A program made the position numbers and the translations under genes. Shown here in pieces: positions 53,101 through 61,351 of a DNA stretch of 64,000 bases. This stretch comes from JBAZAX01 sp041671765 (lineage in GTDB: Bacteria > Babelota > Babeliae > Babelales > RVW-14), in contig JBAZAX010000004.1 in NCBI GenBank assembly GCA_041671765.1, positions 1-64,000 on the forward strand, in the 5' to 3' direction. The stretch's first letter is position 1. Each line of letters opens with the position of its first letter. Below the pieces are notes generated by a model. It had not been told where the DNA came from, searched no databases, and worked only from the letters and a program-made list of their open reading frames with translations.

Positions 53101-55223
53101 TCAAGAACGACTGCGCCGTTTAATATTGTTAAACGAGTTCCATTTCCATGAAGTATTAACCAAGGATCATTTGATGAATTTTTTCCATCGCCGAAAATTA
53201 GGCCCTGATTGGTAGCCGTTACTGTTGTGTCTTCTGTGTTCGATTGTGTCCAGTCGATATTAAATGTTGAGTTGCCGAAAATATTTACAGTTCCTTTTTT
53301 GATTTCAAGTCCTGAGTTGGTTGTGTGAAGCGTTGAGTTATTAATGTTTAATTGCGATGATACATTCTCAAAGTATAGAGGTTCAATTGTTGTTGCACGT
53401 GATTTCCCTATTTGTAATACTGAACCATTATCAAGTGTAAGAGTGGAATTGGAGTGAATTGTTGATGTATATGCGGTTTGATAAGCAAGTGTATGTGGTC
53501 CGGTTATTGTCAAATCATTATAAATATCAAATTTACCATTAGTTAAAAATAAGTCAGAGTTCATTTCGATTTTACTACTTTTGAACGTTAGATTAGATGT
53601 TCCGCCCTGCAAAGAAAATCCACTAGGGGTTGTGAATTTTAGGGTTGCAAGAGAGATTGAAAGATTGCTGTTTGGTGATAGGTTCAGTGATCCATTGCCA
53701 GTGAATGTGATTCTGTTATTACGTCCGGTTATGGTACAGTTTCCAGTGAATGTCAATGGCGTTCCAAGTGTTAAGTCTCCATTTAAAACAAGGTTTACGT
53801 CACGAAAAATAAATGGAGAATAGTTTTCTGAGTATATTGTCAAAAGTCTGGTTGAGTTCTGAGAACAACCTATATAGCTTGTGTTGCCTACCGTTCCATA
53901 TCTGACGCAATATGCGTCGGTTGTTAACCCAATTGGATATTTTTCTAGCAGTGAATATGTTGATGTGTTAAACCCGTATATCTGGAATTCATTTGTTGCA
54001 GTAGCTCCGCGTGCTACCGCAAGCTCGGATGCATTATTTTTCCAGTTAACAGAGTTGACTGTGCCTGTCATCAGATAACTCTGCTTTTGGGAGATTATGT
54101 TAGTTGCCGCAGTGTGTTGATATGTTCGCAGTGTTCCGTCTGCAAATCCAACGGCCATATAAGTGCTTGTTGCACACCAGTCACACGTGTTGGCGGCTTT
54201 GCCTTGAGCGTAAGTTTTTAAGAGATGAAGAATTCCTCCTGATCCCACGATCGTGAAATCATAAAGGTATAAATTTCCTGTTGTACCTCCGTTATTTGTG
54301 ACTGCAATTATGTTATCTTTATTTCCTACTGGAGCCCACTTAATCGCGTCAAACTGGACTGATCCAACAAGAGTATTTGTTGTTGTGCTTGTTAAGGCGA
54401 ATGCTCCCGCAGAAAATGAATAAGCTCTTATTGATGCACCCGCTGCGACTATATAATCACCCCGGCCTCGAAAAGCAACCGCATATGGAGGTGTTGGAAA
54501 TGCTGTGATTGCAATTGAGGTTATGGTGGATGGCGGGTTAAATAAATATGATCGAATGTAATATACTGCGCCTTGTGTTTTTTGAGTTGCGGCTACAAAG
54601 TAATATGAATTCGGTTGCCAACGAATAGAGTTGACATATGGATGTCCTCCGAGATTTGCACTGGCTACATGAGTTAGTGATGTACCCGAAAATTGAAAAA
54701 CATTAATCTCGCTTACCGATCCTGTTGATGGTGCAGTTCCAACAGCCAAATATTTTCCATCATATGACCAATCAAATGTGCGAGCAGGTTCTAAAAGAGT
54801 TGTAACAGCTGCCGTGTTGAGAACTAATTTTCCCGTTGGGTTTGTAATCGCATTAAATGTGGTGTTGTATTGTGATAATTCTACAACGTGGTTTGCTCCA
54901 TAAATTGTTCCCAGATCGGCAAACGTTCCGGTATTGGCAAAAGTCAAATCGCTTTGTAAATAAAGACTTCCTCCTTTGAGTGAGATTGGTCCAGCGACCG
55001 GAAAAATTGATTGAAATGTACATGAGGTGTTAAGGTCATTAAAGGCAAAGCCGTTTTTGGCGCAGCCAAAAGTTTTTATGATGTTATCGGTGCTGGAAGG
55101 TATGTTCATCGGATTAACAATTGATACCGTTGAATCCGAACCATATGTTGCAGCCGAGATATTATTTTGTGATAGTGTGAGAATTGCAAGTGTAAATGCA
55201 ATTGCTACTTTTGACTTTACCAT
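47130..55223 (-). CDS. Giant surface protein: beta-helix modules with a seven-bladed propeller-like insertion
   Basis: 2697 residues from the ATG at 55223, chosen because AGGAG lies eight bases upstream. Signal peptide (VAIAFTLAILTLSQNNISA). After a first beta-helix stretch, residues about 145-450 hold seven WD-like strands, among them FDWSYDGKYLAVG, IRWQPNSYYFVAA, IKWAPVGNKDNIIAV, CDWCATSTYMAVG and VNWKNNASELAVA, which fit a seven-bladed propeller. Then about 350 residues of beta-helix lead to three tandem units of about 435 residues, each with GDIDLxGGRIIF and TLHITSSGMIL motifs. The C-terminal part matches the 1382-residue protein, including a short SNA stretch. No known anchor or barrel. 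Likely adhesin; carbohydrate-, metal- or protein-binding by the propeller is only a guess. Confidence 0.72.
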   Translation of the reverse strand: MVKSKVAIAFTLAILTLSQNNISAATYGSDSTVSIVNPMNIPSSTDNIIKTFGCAKNGFAFNDLNTSCTFQSIFPVAGPISLKGGSLYLQSDLTFANTGTFADLGTIYGANHVVELSQYNTTFNAITNPTGKLVLNTAAVTTLLEPARTFDWSYDGKYLAVGTAPSTGSVSEINVFQFSGTSLTHVASANLGGHPYVNSIRWQPNSYYFVAATQKTQGAVYYIRSYLFNPPSTITSIAITAFPTPPYAVAFRGRGDYIVAAGASIRAYSFSAGAFALTSTTTNTLVGSVQFDAIKWAPVGNKDNIIAVTNNGGTTGNLYLYDFTIVGSGGILHLLKTYAQGKAANTCDWCATSTYMAVGFADGTLRTYQHTAATNIISQKQSYLMTGTVNSVNWKNNASELAVARGATATNEFQIYGFNTSTYSLLEKYPIGLTTDAYCVRYGTVGNTSYIGCSQNSTRLLTIYSENYSPFIFRDVNLVLNGDLTLGTPLTFTGNCTITGRNNRITFTGNGSLNLSPNSNLSISLATLKFTTPSGFSLQGGTSNLTFKSSKIEMNSDLFLTNGKFDIYNDLTITGPHTLAYQTAYTSTIHSNSTLTLDNGSVLQIGKSRATTIEPLYFENVSSQLNINNSTLHTTNSGLEIKKGTVNIFGNSTFNIDWTQSNTEDTTVTATNQGLIFGDGKNSSNDPWLILHGNGTRLTILNGAVVLDTAVTHSMIQFYGQPQLAMNTTSTIYIKSPLTITNGWILSDTTSRLAIDPSAYFTLENTRLSPLDMSSDQILTGTVPNYFTNVLDQNDSYNLVNGSTFQFIEVIMDGNVISGNGSLLGHLGFASNQSELTWNSPQVLNLGDIDLQGGRIIFSQNSGLALNYAFVNSGSVDLMNTTFNLGAQSSNWTGNIYWIGDGATLRLNEDIALDGIWTLSGNIVVDGNSYLLDVGTTGTIILERGAHVTFKNLSLYNLSRQNRIVCKDNNCQITMNFSDFMLSGDYLFETGSLFIYYDSTIGIIDGLDGTFTFTYASTQTSTIDSQCSFEISDGTRLSIGRQDSTITDINQQPLVFADAASSKLVLNGGTLHITSSGMILGAGALEIANSSNLEIENPCYPYGLMLGNGDEASDFKLDIHAGTQLALKSGKLFYNNYFDNRFVFGSQESTFALELDKGLYAKKNLTLERGSITSPLPSTITTDKDPDVYIIYQYMHRYDYGHLQDFFLTGTIVSEPNPVSILDFNDNLLLNPGTYNRSILINQDGNKISGVGNISGTISFANYNSTLTWDLNQPYTAGDIDLNGGRIIYTQDSGIGPQYSFKGSGTIDLTTKTLELGTISTTWSGNFLWIGDGGIIRMNNDVLIDGTWTLSGNITIEGNGYSMDLGTTGTIILERGAQVTFNNFALYNMTQQNGIFCSDNNCQITLNYTDLILAGDCLFDKGSIYIYYDSIIMPISADTDTVFTFSYATTQPLLIDSDASIAIWPGVRFSTGRQDSSITDPELQPIIFGDPRTARFLLDGGSLHITSSGMILTKGTLLARESSNLEIENTVYPFGLILGDATPENDFNLGLDAGTQLTLKSGKLFYNNYADDKINFASAESTLAVEINNGLFAKRNLTINQGTLATPLIPNVPVGRDPNINIIYKNMHRYDYSHILDFYITGSARVVPTPATILDTNDQLLINTGRFDRTIVVNKYGNYITGMGNISGQIIFTDESSTLTWDINQNYVGGNIDLKGGRIIFTQDSGIENGTSFIGTGTVDLTNKVFQLGTNITTWTGNLYWMGDGATMVLNNNVTIDGTWTLSGNVTIEGNNYLIDLAPTGSIILERGANVTFKDFSVYNMSRQNRITCNDNSCQLTLNVADLLMSDDYLWDKGSIYTYYNSRIGVIDGLDGIYTFSYESTRTSTIDSFAFLKILPNTRFSIGRRDSIISNSEQQPLVFIDPLTSKLILDGGTLHITSSGMILTAGKIETLNYSSIEVENSSYPYGLILGNGTPEQDFELNIGGGYQLELTSGSVFYNNYSQDRVVFGSPASSLYVVAESGLNAKTNITLQNGTLESRGVATDKDENVEIYLNNIARTFHTPYYSSVKITAYDACPTYKLSNGDSFHITEGYTTKDVVADSGFSNFGGIAGFAGNLTLKNNTVTVQASLTTPFFNNITLNGGTFILITDNSFASDKTFTGSGKVQLLGTKMAFGPTTDINMTNTIYWQGLTKGGIELNAQKTSLSGTWTIGGNVVLNGNGNILDLSNHGKLTIRPNSTLSLENISLKGLGQNFGSLNFMDDTATLRLSNAYLELDNDLSTTIGKIYVNSPTVVGLKNHNWTLDQNASMTVDGTTLWQDPLDQESGGKIKFGTGSIDNYLTLVSSGTIKTATSLEALTTGTTELQQQITNNSNAIINLDETVRTDSNAFAYAIKNNSNATIFQSDHFISVNDGKVTALGAINGSTNVEGIGLLSSPIDLQGGALTLASDMILSNQTTVESSGNFDLQGNAIIFGGDLTLPVNTVIKVVSSGVLDGQGHALELSSGAKLIIDNNVTLTLRNMTWMSHESTWPIEMQTATSKLTLQSSALCFDRDLTFTQGQMFIHGDVFVTGTNKFSYASTGTSYVAPHSTLYFDTNSTFSYSPRLTGRHTLSERNLIKLIDKTSSMFFDECALQIPDSGWQITNGTIYFKNKVAVYGQQTQENSFEFGNAISTDDLGINLLSGANIENYGYLYYNNVG
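49040..52800. repeat. Three tandem units of about 1.3 kb in the giant surface gene
   Basis: Each unit encodes about 435 residues. Markers recur at near-constant spacing: GxISGxGN and LTW near 52750, 51470 and 50170; GDIDLxGGRIIF near 52680, 51370 and 50065; GTLHITSSGMIL and GLILGxG later in each unit. Units differ throughout, so the duplication is old. Confidence 0.75.
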
Positions 55224-55242
55224 TATTTCCACTCCTATTTTT

Positions 55243-55284
55243 TGTCATCCTGTAGGGCCTGCCATCGCATAAATTTGGATGACA
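55243..55284. repeat. Palindromic repeat copy f before the giant surface gene
   Basis: TGTCATCC (55243-55250) pairs with GGATGACA (55277-55284); GGGCCTG and CAGGCCC nearby form a second inverted pair. GC-richer than its surroundings, related in style to the dispersed repeats. It would be in the 5' leader of the giant gene or in its promoter region. Confidence 0.55.
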
Positions 55285-55350
55285 GGCCCTTAACTTAGGA
55301 TCTCTATTTGTGAGAAAATTTTCAAAGTTATCGTTAAAATTTTAAAATCT

Positions 55351-56880
55351 TTAATTTAGCTCTAGGTAATTGATATATCCACTTACCAGCAATGAGCCAT
55401 TTGTTTTTTTCCCGGGTGCATAAAAGAATCCACCACGACCCTTGTAATTTAAAAAACCTGGAGCAATATTCAGATCTTGGTATAAATACAGGTTGCTGTC
55501 TGCGTTTATTGCAACGGAAGATAGGTTGTTTTCCTTTACCCAGGACGTAGGTGAAACATTTCTGTATTTTAATGATCCTGTTTTTAGTTCTAAACTTGAG
55601 CCGTTTAAATTTTGGCAGTATAAATCGTCTTGTAGATTATCATTGCCTATTGTTATACCTTCATCCAAGAGAGTATATGTTATGCCTTTATCGAGGAGTG
55701 TAATTTGTTCAGCGGACAGATATGAGTTGCTATTTACAATCAAAGAACCTTTGGTTAATTGCATTCCTGTTAGTGTTGCATGTAGTGTTGCTCCATTAAG
55801 AGCCAGTGTTGAATAACCATCTTCAAATATAATTAAATCTTTTCTTGCGCAGCCCGGATCATAACTGAAAGTAATTCCTTGATCTAAGGTTAGAATTGAT
55901 TTTGACGTAATTAGGCTTGCCATTGGACTTTGATATATAAATTTGCAGTTGCCCAAAAATGTAACTTGGTCTGAGGTTGCAAATTTACCTATCGAAAAAG
56001 TGTAATCATTTGCCAGATATATCGTTACGTTTTGGAATGTTATTGTTGCATTGTTATCCATGCAAAATAAATTTCCATCTTGAATATCATGAAGTATCAT
56101 ATCTTTAATTAAAAGAGATGAGTTTTTGTCGATAATTATTTTACCATTTTGGATATAAAAGGAGTTTAAATTTCCTCCGAGTGTTGAGTTTCCGCTAAAT
56201 GTCCAATTTCCTTGCAGTGTTATATCCGCATTGAATTGAATATCTTCTGCATTCACAAAACATAAATTTTCGCTAAAAGTAAGAGGTTTTGCTCCATATA
56301 TTAATTTACTTCCGCTTTCGCAAATTGTTCCAGGCCCAACAATTTTCTTGCCATCATTAAATTTTAAATTGTTTTCCATTAAACACAGCATTCCACTGTT
56401 TAAATATATGTTTCCGTTTAAATTACTTATCAAATTTACAGAAACGGAGGTGTTTAAATCTTGAAGTGTAATATCGTTACCTAGTGTTAGATTGCCTTCA
56501 ATAACATTGTTTTTGCCGCTAACATTTATTGGTTGATAAAAGCTTCCTGCTCGTCCGGAAAATAGGCCCTCACCATTTAACATAAATATATATTCATTTG
56601 GGTCCAAAATTCCTGTAATTTTAAGCTTATTACCACAATCGATAAAAGTACTATATTTAAATATTATTGGAGCTCCACGCGCTATTCCGTATTGTTCTCT
56701 GTTTATTACTCCATTTTCGATGTAGCGTGGATTTTCGAATATGCAAGAGGCTCCGGAGTCAATTTTAATAGTTGAGTACTTTGATCCGAAGGTTACGCTT
56801 GAGGATTCTAAACTATTTAGAGAAAATAAAATTAATATATTTGTACAGAAACTTAATATCTTTAGGTTTATAAAATTCAT
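55351..56880 (-). CDS. Beta-helix surface protein (509 residues)
   Basis: Signal peptide (LSFCTNILILFSLNSLESS), GGGAG six bases before the ATG. The chain is a run of beta-helix-like coils: LNSGMLCLMENNLKFNDGKKIV, LQGNWTFSGNSTLGGNLNSF, QNVTIYLANDYTFSIGKFA, then LALNGATLHATLTGMQLTKGSL. The same order of motifs is in the 775- and 2697-residue proteins, so this is a single-unit member of the family. It contains several Cys, unlike the giant protein. No anchor seen. It lies 127 bp upstream of the giant gene on the same strand. Confidence 0.7.
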   Translation of the reverse strand: MNFINLKILSFCTNILILFSLNSLESSSVTFGSKYSTIKIDSGASCIFENPRYIENGVINREQYGIARGAPIIFKYSTFIDCGNKLKITGILDPNEYIFMLNGEGLFSGRAGSFYQPINVSGKNNVIEGNLTLGNDITLQDLNTSVSVNLISNLNGNIYLNSGMLCLMENNLKFNDGKKIVGPGTICESGSKLIYGAKPLTFSENLCFVNAEDIQFNADITLQGNWTFSGNSTLGGNLNSFYIQNGKIIIDKNSSLLIKDMILHDIQDGNLFCMDNNATITFQNVTIYLANDYTFSIGKFATSDQVTFLGNCKFIYQSPMASLITSKSILTLDQGITFSYDPGCARKDLIIFEDGYSTLALNGATLHATLTGMQLTKGSLIVNSNSYLSAEQITLLDKGITYTLLDEGITIGNDNLQDDLYCQNLNGSSLELKTGSLKYRNVSPTSWVKENNLSSVAINADSNLYLYQDLNIAPGFLNYKGRGGFFYAPGKKTNGSLLVSGYINYLELN

Positions 56881-56931
56881 TACACTCTCCCTTTATTGTT
56901 CCGGATTTTAGCCGGAATATATCTAAATTTC

Positions 56932-59259
56932 TTAATTTAAGTTTTTCATAATCATGCAACCGGATGTTATTTCCAAATTTGATGAAGCTAAAATTTTAAT
57001 TTTTAAATCATTTTCTGTGGATATACCATCTCCACATATTACGCCTTCGGCTATACATGTTGCATCGCTGGCAACACAGCAGGCGCCGTTAACTTCTAAG
57101 ATTCCTTTGGTCATTTGCATTCCGGTACTTGTTGAATGAAGTGTTGCTTTGTCAAGAACAATTTTCGATCCTGCGGCTCCAAGTTTAATTAAATCTCTTG
57201 TACTGCATGTCGGTTCATAGCTGAAAATTATTCCTTCATTGATATAAAGAATTCCACACGAATTTATTATGCTTTGTTGGTTTGTTTTATAGGCAAAAGT
57301 AAGCGGTTCATCACTGATTTGTCTTATCTGTAATAAATTATTGATAGTTAGTTTTCCGTTCTCAAAATTATAGTTATCTGAAAGAATGAATCTGCTATTT
57401 TCTAGTGTTATTGTTCCCGCGTCATCCAAGCATTTGAAATTTGTATTTTTTAATCCATAAAAATTTAAATTTTCAATTGATAGTGTCGATCCGCGTTCTA
57501 CAATAATGCAAGCCGATGAGTCAAGTTGCAGGATGTTGTTATTGCCTTTAATTTTGCAGTTTCCGCTAAAAGTCCATGTTCCAGCAAGAGTAACATCTGA
57601 GTTCAGTTCAATTGATCCTGAATCTCCATCCCAGTAAATAGAATCGGTCCAATTTAAGTTGTTAATTCCAAACTTGATATTGTAGCTTGATAAATTTACT
57701 GTGCCGCTGCCCAAAAATGTTTTGTCATGTGCAAATTCCAGATCTCTATTGAGCAAAACTTTACCGCCATTTAATGTAACATAATTTGAAAGTTGTCCGG
57801 TTAAATTGAAAGTAAGTTGAGCGTTACTGTCGTATAGTGTCACTGCACCGCTTATATCACCATTTCCTTTAATAGCATTACCGGAATTTTTTACAAGTGT
57901 ATAAAGCGGCAAAACTCCATCCGAAATAAATATTTCATCGTCTCCGTCAAGTAATGATGTGTATGTATTAAATCTTGCTCCTGTGATTGAGAATTTGCTT
58001 GAAGGCATATTCATTGTGCAATTGTTGTAATCTACAAGAGTTCCCGGATCAACCAAAAGTGTTGATGTTGGTTCAACCATGATCGTAATATCGGAATAGA
58101 CAATATTTTTTTTGATATAAAAACAGCTTGATGGGCCACGTATAACTTTTGAAAAACTTGATGCAGATTCAAAGCTGTTGGGATTTGTAAGATTGTATGT
58201 TAGATGGCTGTTGGTGAAATTTACCCTTGCGGCGGGATAAAACTTTACAAGAATGTCATCTGCTGCTACACCGGTGCCAAAAATGAGTCCGTTAGATGTG
58301 TTGGTTGAGTGTGCATCTATATTTACTCTACCGTCAAAAATGACCGTTCCCCTGGTTAACAGTATTCCTCCCGTCCCAATTGTGATGGAAGAATTTACAA
58401 ATTCAAATTCCGAAGTATTGTCGTCAAACCATACAAAATTTTTCCCACAAGAGGTGTTATTTATTCTTACGCCAAGAGTTGTTCCCGATGTAATTTTGCA
58501 ATGAGAGTTTGTATGCAGAGTAAGCGATTGTGAACTGTCATAAAAAAATGTGTATGATCCGGAAAAATCTACGTTATTTAACATTTGCAAGCTGCCAACC
58601 GTGAAATTATAATTTTCGTCTAGATTGCAAGATGAGTTGTCCAAGATAATTGTTCCAGTTTCGTCAAAACACCTAAGATTATATCTCTGAAGTCCAATCA
58701 AACTTATATTTTTCAATGTCAATGTTGAATTTTTGCCTACTATAATTTCTATATTTGGGTCTAACTCCATTCTGCGATCTCGTCCGTTAATGTAGCAGTT
58801 CCCGTTAAATAATAATGTTGCGCTGATTTGTAAATCTGAGTGTACGAAGAGGTCTATATTTTGAAATTGGGTATTTATATTAGAGCTTATTAATCTTTCT
58901 ACGCTAGAATCCAGGCTTACTATGTGTCCATTTCCGTAAAGATCACCGAGATCATTAAGAGTTGTGATGTTTTCAAAATGCATATCTGATGTTAGATAAA
59001 TAGAGCCTCCATTTAGATCAACAGTACCGGAGACTGGAAATGCAGAGTCAAATGTGCATGATGTATTTGAGTCTTCCAAGGTGAAACCATTCCTGAACCA
59101 ACCAAATGCAAGCATTTTATTGTCGTTGTCACCGGAATAAAAATTTGCTTGGGGTTCGATTGATACGATTGTTTCGGAACCTTTATGAACGGAATTTAAA
59201 TGAAAAAATACACAAAACTGAGTAATGCCCAGTGATAGAATTAAAATCACCTTCTTCAT
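56932..59259 (-). CDS. Beta-helix surface protein (775 residues)
   Basis: Signal peptide at the start (VILILSLGITQFCVFF). The first 200 residues match the giant protein: FRNGFTLEDSNTSCTFDSAFPVSG corresponds to the KNGFAFNDLNTSCTFQSIFPVAG region there (given in parts). But where the giant protein has its propeller, this one runs straight on (NIDLFVHSDLQISATLLFNGN). Later motifs LNGGKVLLNRDLEFAHDKTF, LAGTWTFSGN and ATLHSTSTGMQMTKG form one beta-helix unit. The first gene of the four-gene minus-strand surface cluster. No anchor recognised. Confidence 0.7.
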   Translation of the reverse strand: MKKVILILSLGITQFCVFFHLNSVHKGSETIVSIEPQANFYSGDNDNKMLAFGWFRNGFTLEDSNTSCTFDSAFPVSGTVDLNGGSIYLTSDMHFENITTLNDLGDLYGNGHIVSLDSSVERLISSNINTQFQNIDLFVHSDLQISATLLFNGNCYINGRDRRMELDPNIEIIVGKNSTLTLKNISLIGLQRYNLRCFDETGTIILDNSSCNLDENYNFTVGSLQMLNNVDFSGSYTFFYDSSQSLTLHTNSHCKITSGTTLGVRINNTSCGKNFVWFDDNTSEFEFVNSSITIGTGGILLTRGTVIFDGRVNIDAHSTNTSNGLIFGTGVAADDILVKFYPAARVNFTNSHLTYNLTNPNSFESASSFSKVIRGPSSCFYIKKNIVYSDITIMVEPTSTLLVDPGTLVDYNNCTMNMPSSKFSITGARFNTYTSLLDGDDEIFISDGVLPLYTLVKNSGNAIKGNGDISGAVTLYDSNAQLTFNLTGQLSNYVTLNGGKVLLNRDLEFAHDKTFLGSGTVNLSSYNIKFGINNLNWTDSIYWDGDSGSIELNSDVTLAGTWTFSGNCKIKGNNNILQLDSSACIIVERGSTLSIENLNFYGLKNTNFKCLDDAGTITLENSRFILSDNYNFENGKLTINNLLQIRQISDEPLTFAYKTNQQSIINSCGILYINEGIIFSYEPTCSTRDLIKLGAAGSKIVLDKATLHSTSTGMQMTKGILEVNGACCVASDATCIAEGVICGDGISTENDLKIKILASSNLEITSGCMIMKNLN

Positions 59260-59562
59260 GAATCTCTCTCTCTCTTTTTGTAACCAAAGAATTAATTCTT
59301 TGAATATAAGCTATAATAAAAAATTTTATATTTTGCAAGTAATCTGGTTATTTAGTTTTTATTTTTCGTAAATTGGATATTATATAAATATTTTTCATGT
59401 AATGTTTTTGTTATTGTCTTTTCATAGTAGCAAAATTTGATAAAAAACCTTTACTTTGGTATATATAAAGAAACGATTGGTACGACCATCGACTGTTATC
59501 CTGAATTTATTTTGGGATCCATGAATAAAATTATTCCATTTATGAAATCTAGGAGTTTAAAT
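59260..59562. other. Divergent spacer between the surface cluster and gltX
   Basis: AT-rich. A CT-repeat (CTCTCTCTCT, about 59266-59275) just upstream of the 775-residue gene gives it a GAGAGAGAG leader in place of a standard ribosome site. No gene is supported; an open frame reaching 59437 in the gltX frame has no ribosome site. Confidence 0.5.
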
Positions 59563-61014
59563 ATGAACGAAGTACGCACAAGATTTGCCCCAAGTCCAAC
59601 GGGTTTTTTACACGTCGGTGGACTTAGAACGGCATTATACGCATATCTTTATGCTAAAAAACATGATGGTAAGTTTGTGCTTCGTATTGAAGATACCGAT
59701 CAAAACCGTTTGGTTGAAGGTGCTGTTGAAAATTTGATTGCAACTTTGCGCTGGGCCGGGCTTGATTTTGATGAAGGGCCGGGAAAAGGCGGACCGTTTG
59801 GGCCATATATTCAATCTGAAAATTTACCAAGATATAAGCAGTATGCCGAGCAATTGATTGAAGCCGGACATGCTTACTACTGTTTTTGTACGACCGAGCG
59901 TCTTGACCTACTTCGTCAGCATCAGACTGCCGCCAAGCTTCCAACCCGTTACGATTTACATTGCCGCAAATTGGATCCGGCAGAGGCAAAAAAACGTGTA
60001 GAAGCTGGTGAGAAGCATGTCATTCGTATGAAAGTGCCAATGACAGGTGAGCTTACGTTCAATGATATCATTCGTGGCAATGTTACAATTGCTTATAAAA
60101 ATATTGATGATCAGGTGATTATGAAATCTGATGGATTCCCAACTTATCACTTAGCCGTTGTAATTGATGACCACCACATGAAAATCAGCCATATTATTCG
60201 TGGTGAAGAGTGGTTGCCAAGTACTCCAAAACACATTTTGTTGTATCAATATTTTGGGTGGGAAATGCCACAAATAGCTCATCTTCCTCTGTTATTAAAT
60301 CCTGACAAAAGCAAATTGAGCAAGCGTCAAGGCGATGTGGCTGTTGAAGATTATCGTGATAAGGGTTATCTGAAAGAGGCGTTAGTTAATTTTATTGCAC
60401 TTCTTGGTTGGAATCCCGGCGATACGCGTGAAGTTTTTTCACTGGAACAGCTTGTTCAAGAATTTTCGCTTGAACGTGTTGGAAAGTCAGGTGCTGTATT
60501 TGATGTTGAAAAATTAAAATGGATGAATGAGCAGCACATGAGGTTAAAGACAGACGATGATATGCTTGAACTTGTAAAACCAATTTTGAAAGAAAAGCAC
60601 TGGGGTGCGTTTTCGGATGATTATTTAAAACAGATTTTTGGTCTGATGCGTGAACGTGTAAAGTTCCCGCAAGATTATGTTGAGACTTGTTCATACTTAT
60701 ATAAAGATCCGCATACATTTGATGAAGCCGCAAAAGCAAAAAGTTGGACAGAGCAATCTTCGGGGCTTTTGCAAGGCTTGTTAGAGCGTTATAAAAATCT
60801 AAGCATTTTTGATGCTGCAACTGTTGAAAGTGAGCTTAGACAAGAGGCAGAAAAACAACAGATTAATGCTGGCAAGTTTATTCATCCGTTGCGTCTTGCT
60901 TTGACAGGTGTGGCAGTTGGTGCAAGCTTATTCCATCTGATAGAAATTTTGGGTAAAGAGACTGTTGTAAGGCGAATGGAATTTGCGATTAAACATTTTG
61001 GAATTCACGAATAA
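59563..61014 (+). CDS. gltX: Glutamyl-tRNA synthetase
   Basis: 483 residues from the ATG at 59563, fixed by TAGGAG nine bases upstream. Class I synthetase: the HIGH-like motif is in RFAPSPTGFLHVGGLRTALYA (residues about 6-25, with HVGG) and the KMSKS-like motif is KLSKRQGD. RIEDTDQNR and the zinc-less Cys region YCFCTTERL are typical. The C-terminal helical domain ends FHLIEILGKETVVRRMEFAI. It charges tRNA-Glu, and in organisms without GlnRS also tRNA-Gln; the window does not decide. Length is standard. Confidence 0.97.
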   Translation: MNEVRTRFAPSPTGFLHVGGLRTALYAYLYAKKHDGKFVLRIEDTDQNRLVEGAVENLIATLRWAGLDFDEGPGKGGPFGPYIQSENLPRYKQYAEQLIEAGHAYYCFCTTERLDLLRQHQTAAKLPTRYDLHCRKLDPAEAKKRVEAGEKHVIRMKVPMTGELTFNDIIRGNVTIAYKNIDDQVIMKSDGFPTYHLAVVIDDHHMKISHIIRGEEWLPSTPKHILLYQYFGWEMPQIAHLPLLLNPDKSKLSKRQGDVAVEDYRDKGYLKEALVNFIALLGWNPGDTREVFSLEQLVQEFSLERVGKSGAVFDVEKLKWMNEQHMRLKTDDDMLELVKPILKEKHWGAFSDDYLKQIFGLMRERVKFPQDYVETCSYLYKDPHTFDEAAKAKSWTEQSSGLLQGLLERYKNLSIFDAATVESELRQEAEKQQINAGKFIHPLRLALTGVAVGASLFHLIEILGKETVVRRMEFAIKHFGIHE

Positions 61015-61165
61015 AGATTTGCCCGTGGTTGCTCAATCTATAACTGCAAGCCATACAAAATATCACCACCAAACGGGCTACATCTATGCCGCAATTCCAA
61101 AACAGGGATAGCTGAATTAATATGTATTAATATTATAAATGTACTTAATTTCAAATTATTGAACT

Positions 61166-61247
61166 GCGCCTTTTGGCGCTGTGGCATAAATATAGCACCG
61201 GGGTTATGAAAGTTATTGATTTTCGATAACTGGTTGATAAACCCCGG
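61166..61247 (+). ncRNA. Structured intergenic RNA element, unassigned
   Basis: In the gltX-Nudix spacer (61015-61351) three helices are possible: GCGCC/GGCGC (61166-61170, 61175-61179), CCGGGGTT/AACCCCGG (61198-61205, 61240-61247), and inside it AGTTAT/ATAACT (61211-61216, 61226-61231). Just after gltX, GCCCGT and ACGGGC also pair (about 61021-61079). No known RNA family is recognised. Confidence 0.35.
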
Positions 61248-61292
61248 GCGAAGCTTGCTTGTAAATACTTAAACTATTGATTTTTAAATAAG

Positions 61293-61344
61293 CCCTCTCT
61301 TAGTTTTATAAACAAATAATTTTTGTTTTAAATCTAGGAGAGGG
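61293..61344 (+). promoter_or_regulatory. Leader hairpin hiding the Shine-Dalgarno sequence of the Nudix gene
   Basis: CCCTCTCTTAG (61293-61303) pairs along its full length (one G-U) with CTAGGAGAGGG (61334-61344), which contains the AGGAG ribosome site; an inner AAACAAA/TTTGTTT stem fills the loop. Followed by TTTTGTA and the ATG at 61352, so it could also act as a weak terminator. Confidence 0.6.
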
Positions 61345-61351
61345 TTTTGTA

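Noticed and set aside
59437..59562. A 42-residue N-terminal extension of GluRS
   Set aside because: The family starts at VRTRFAPSPTG, and TAGGAG precedes the ATG at 59563.
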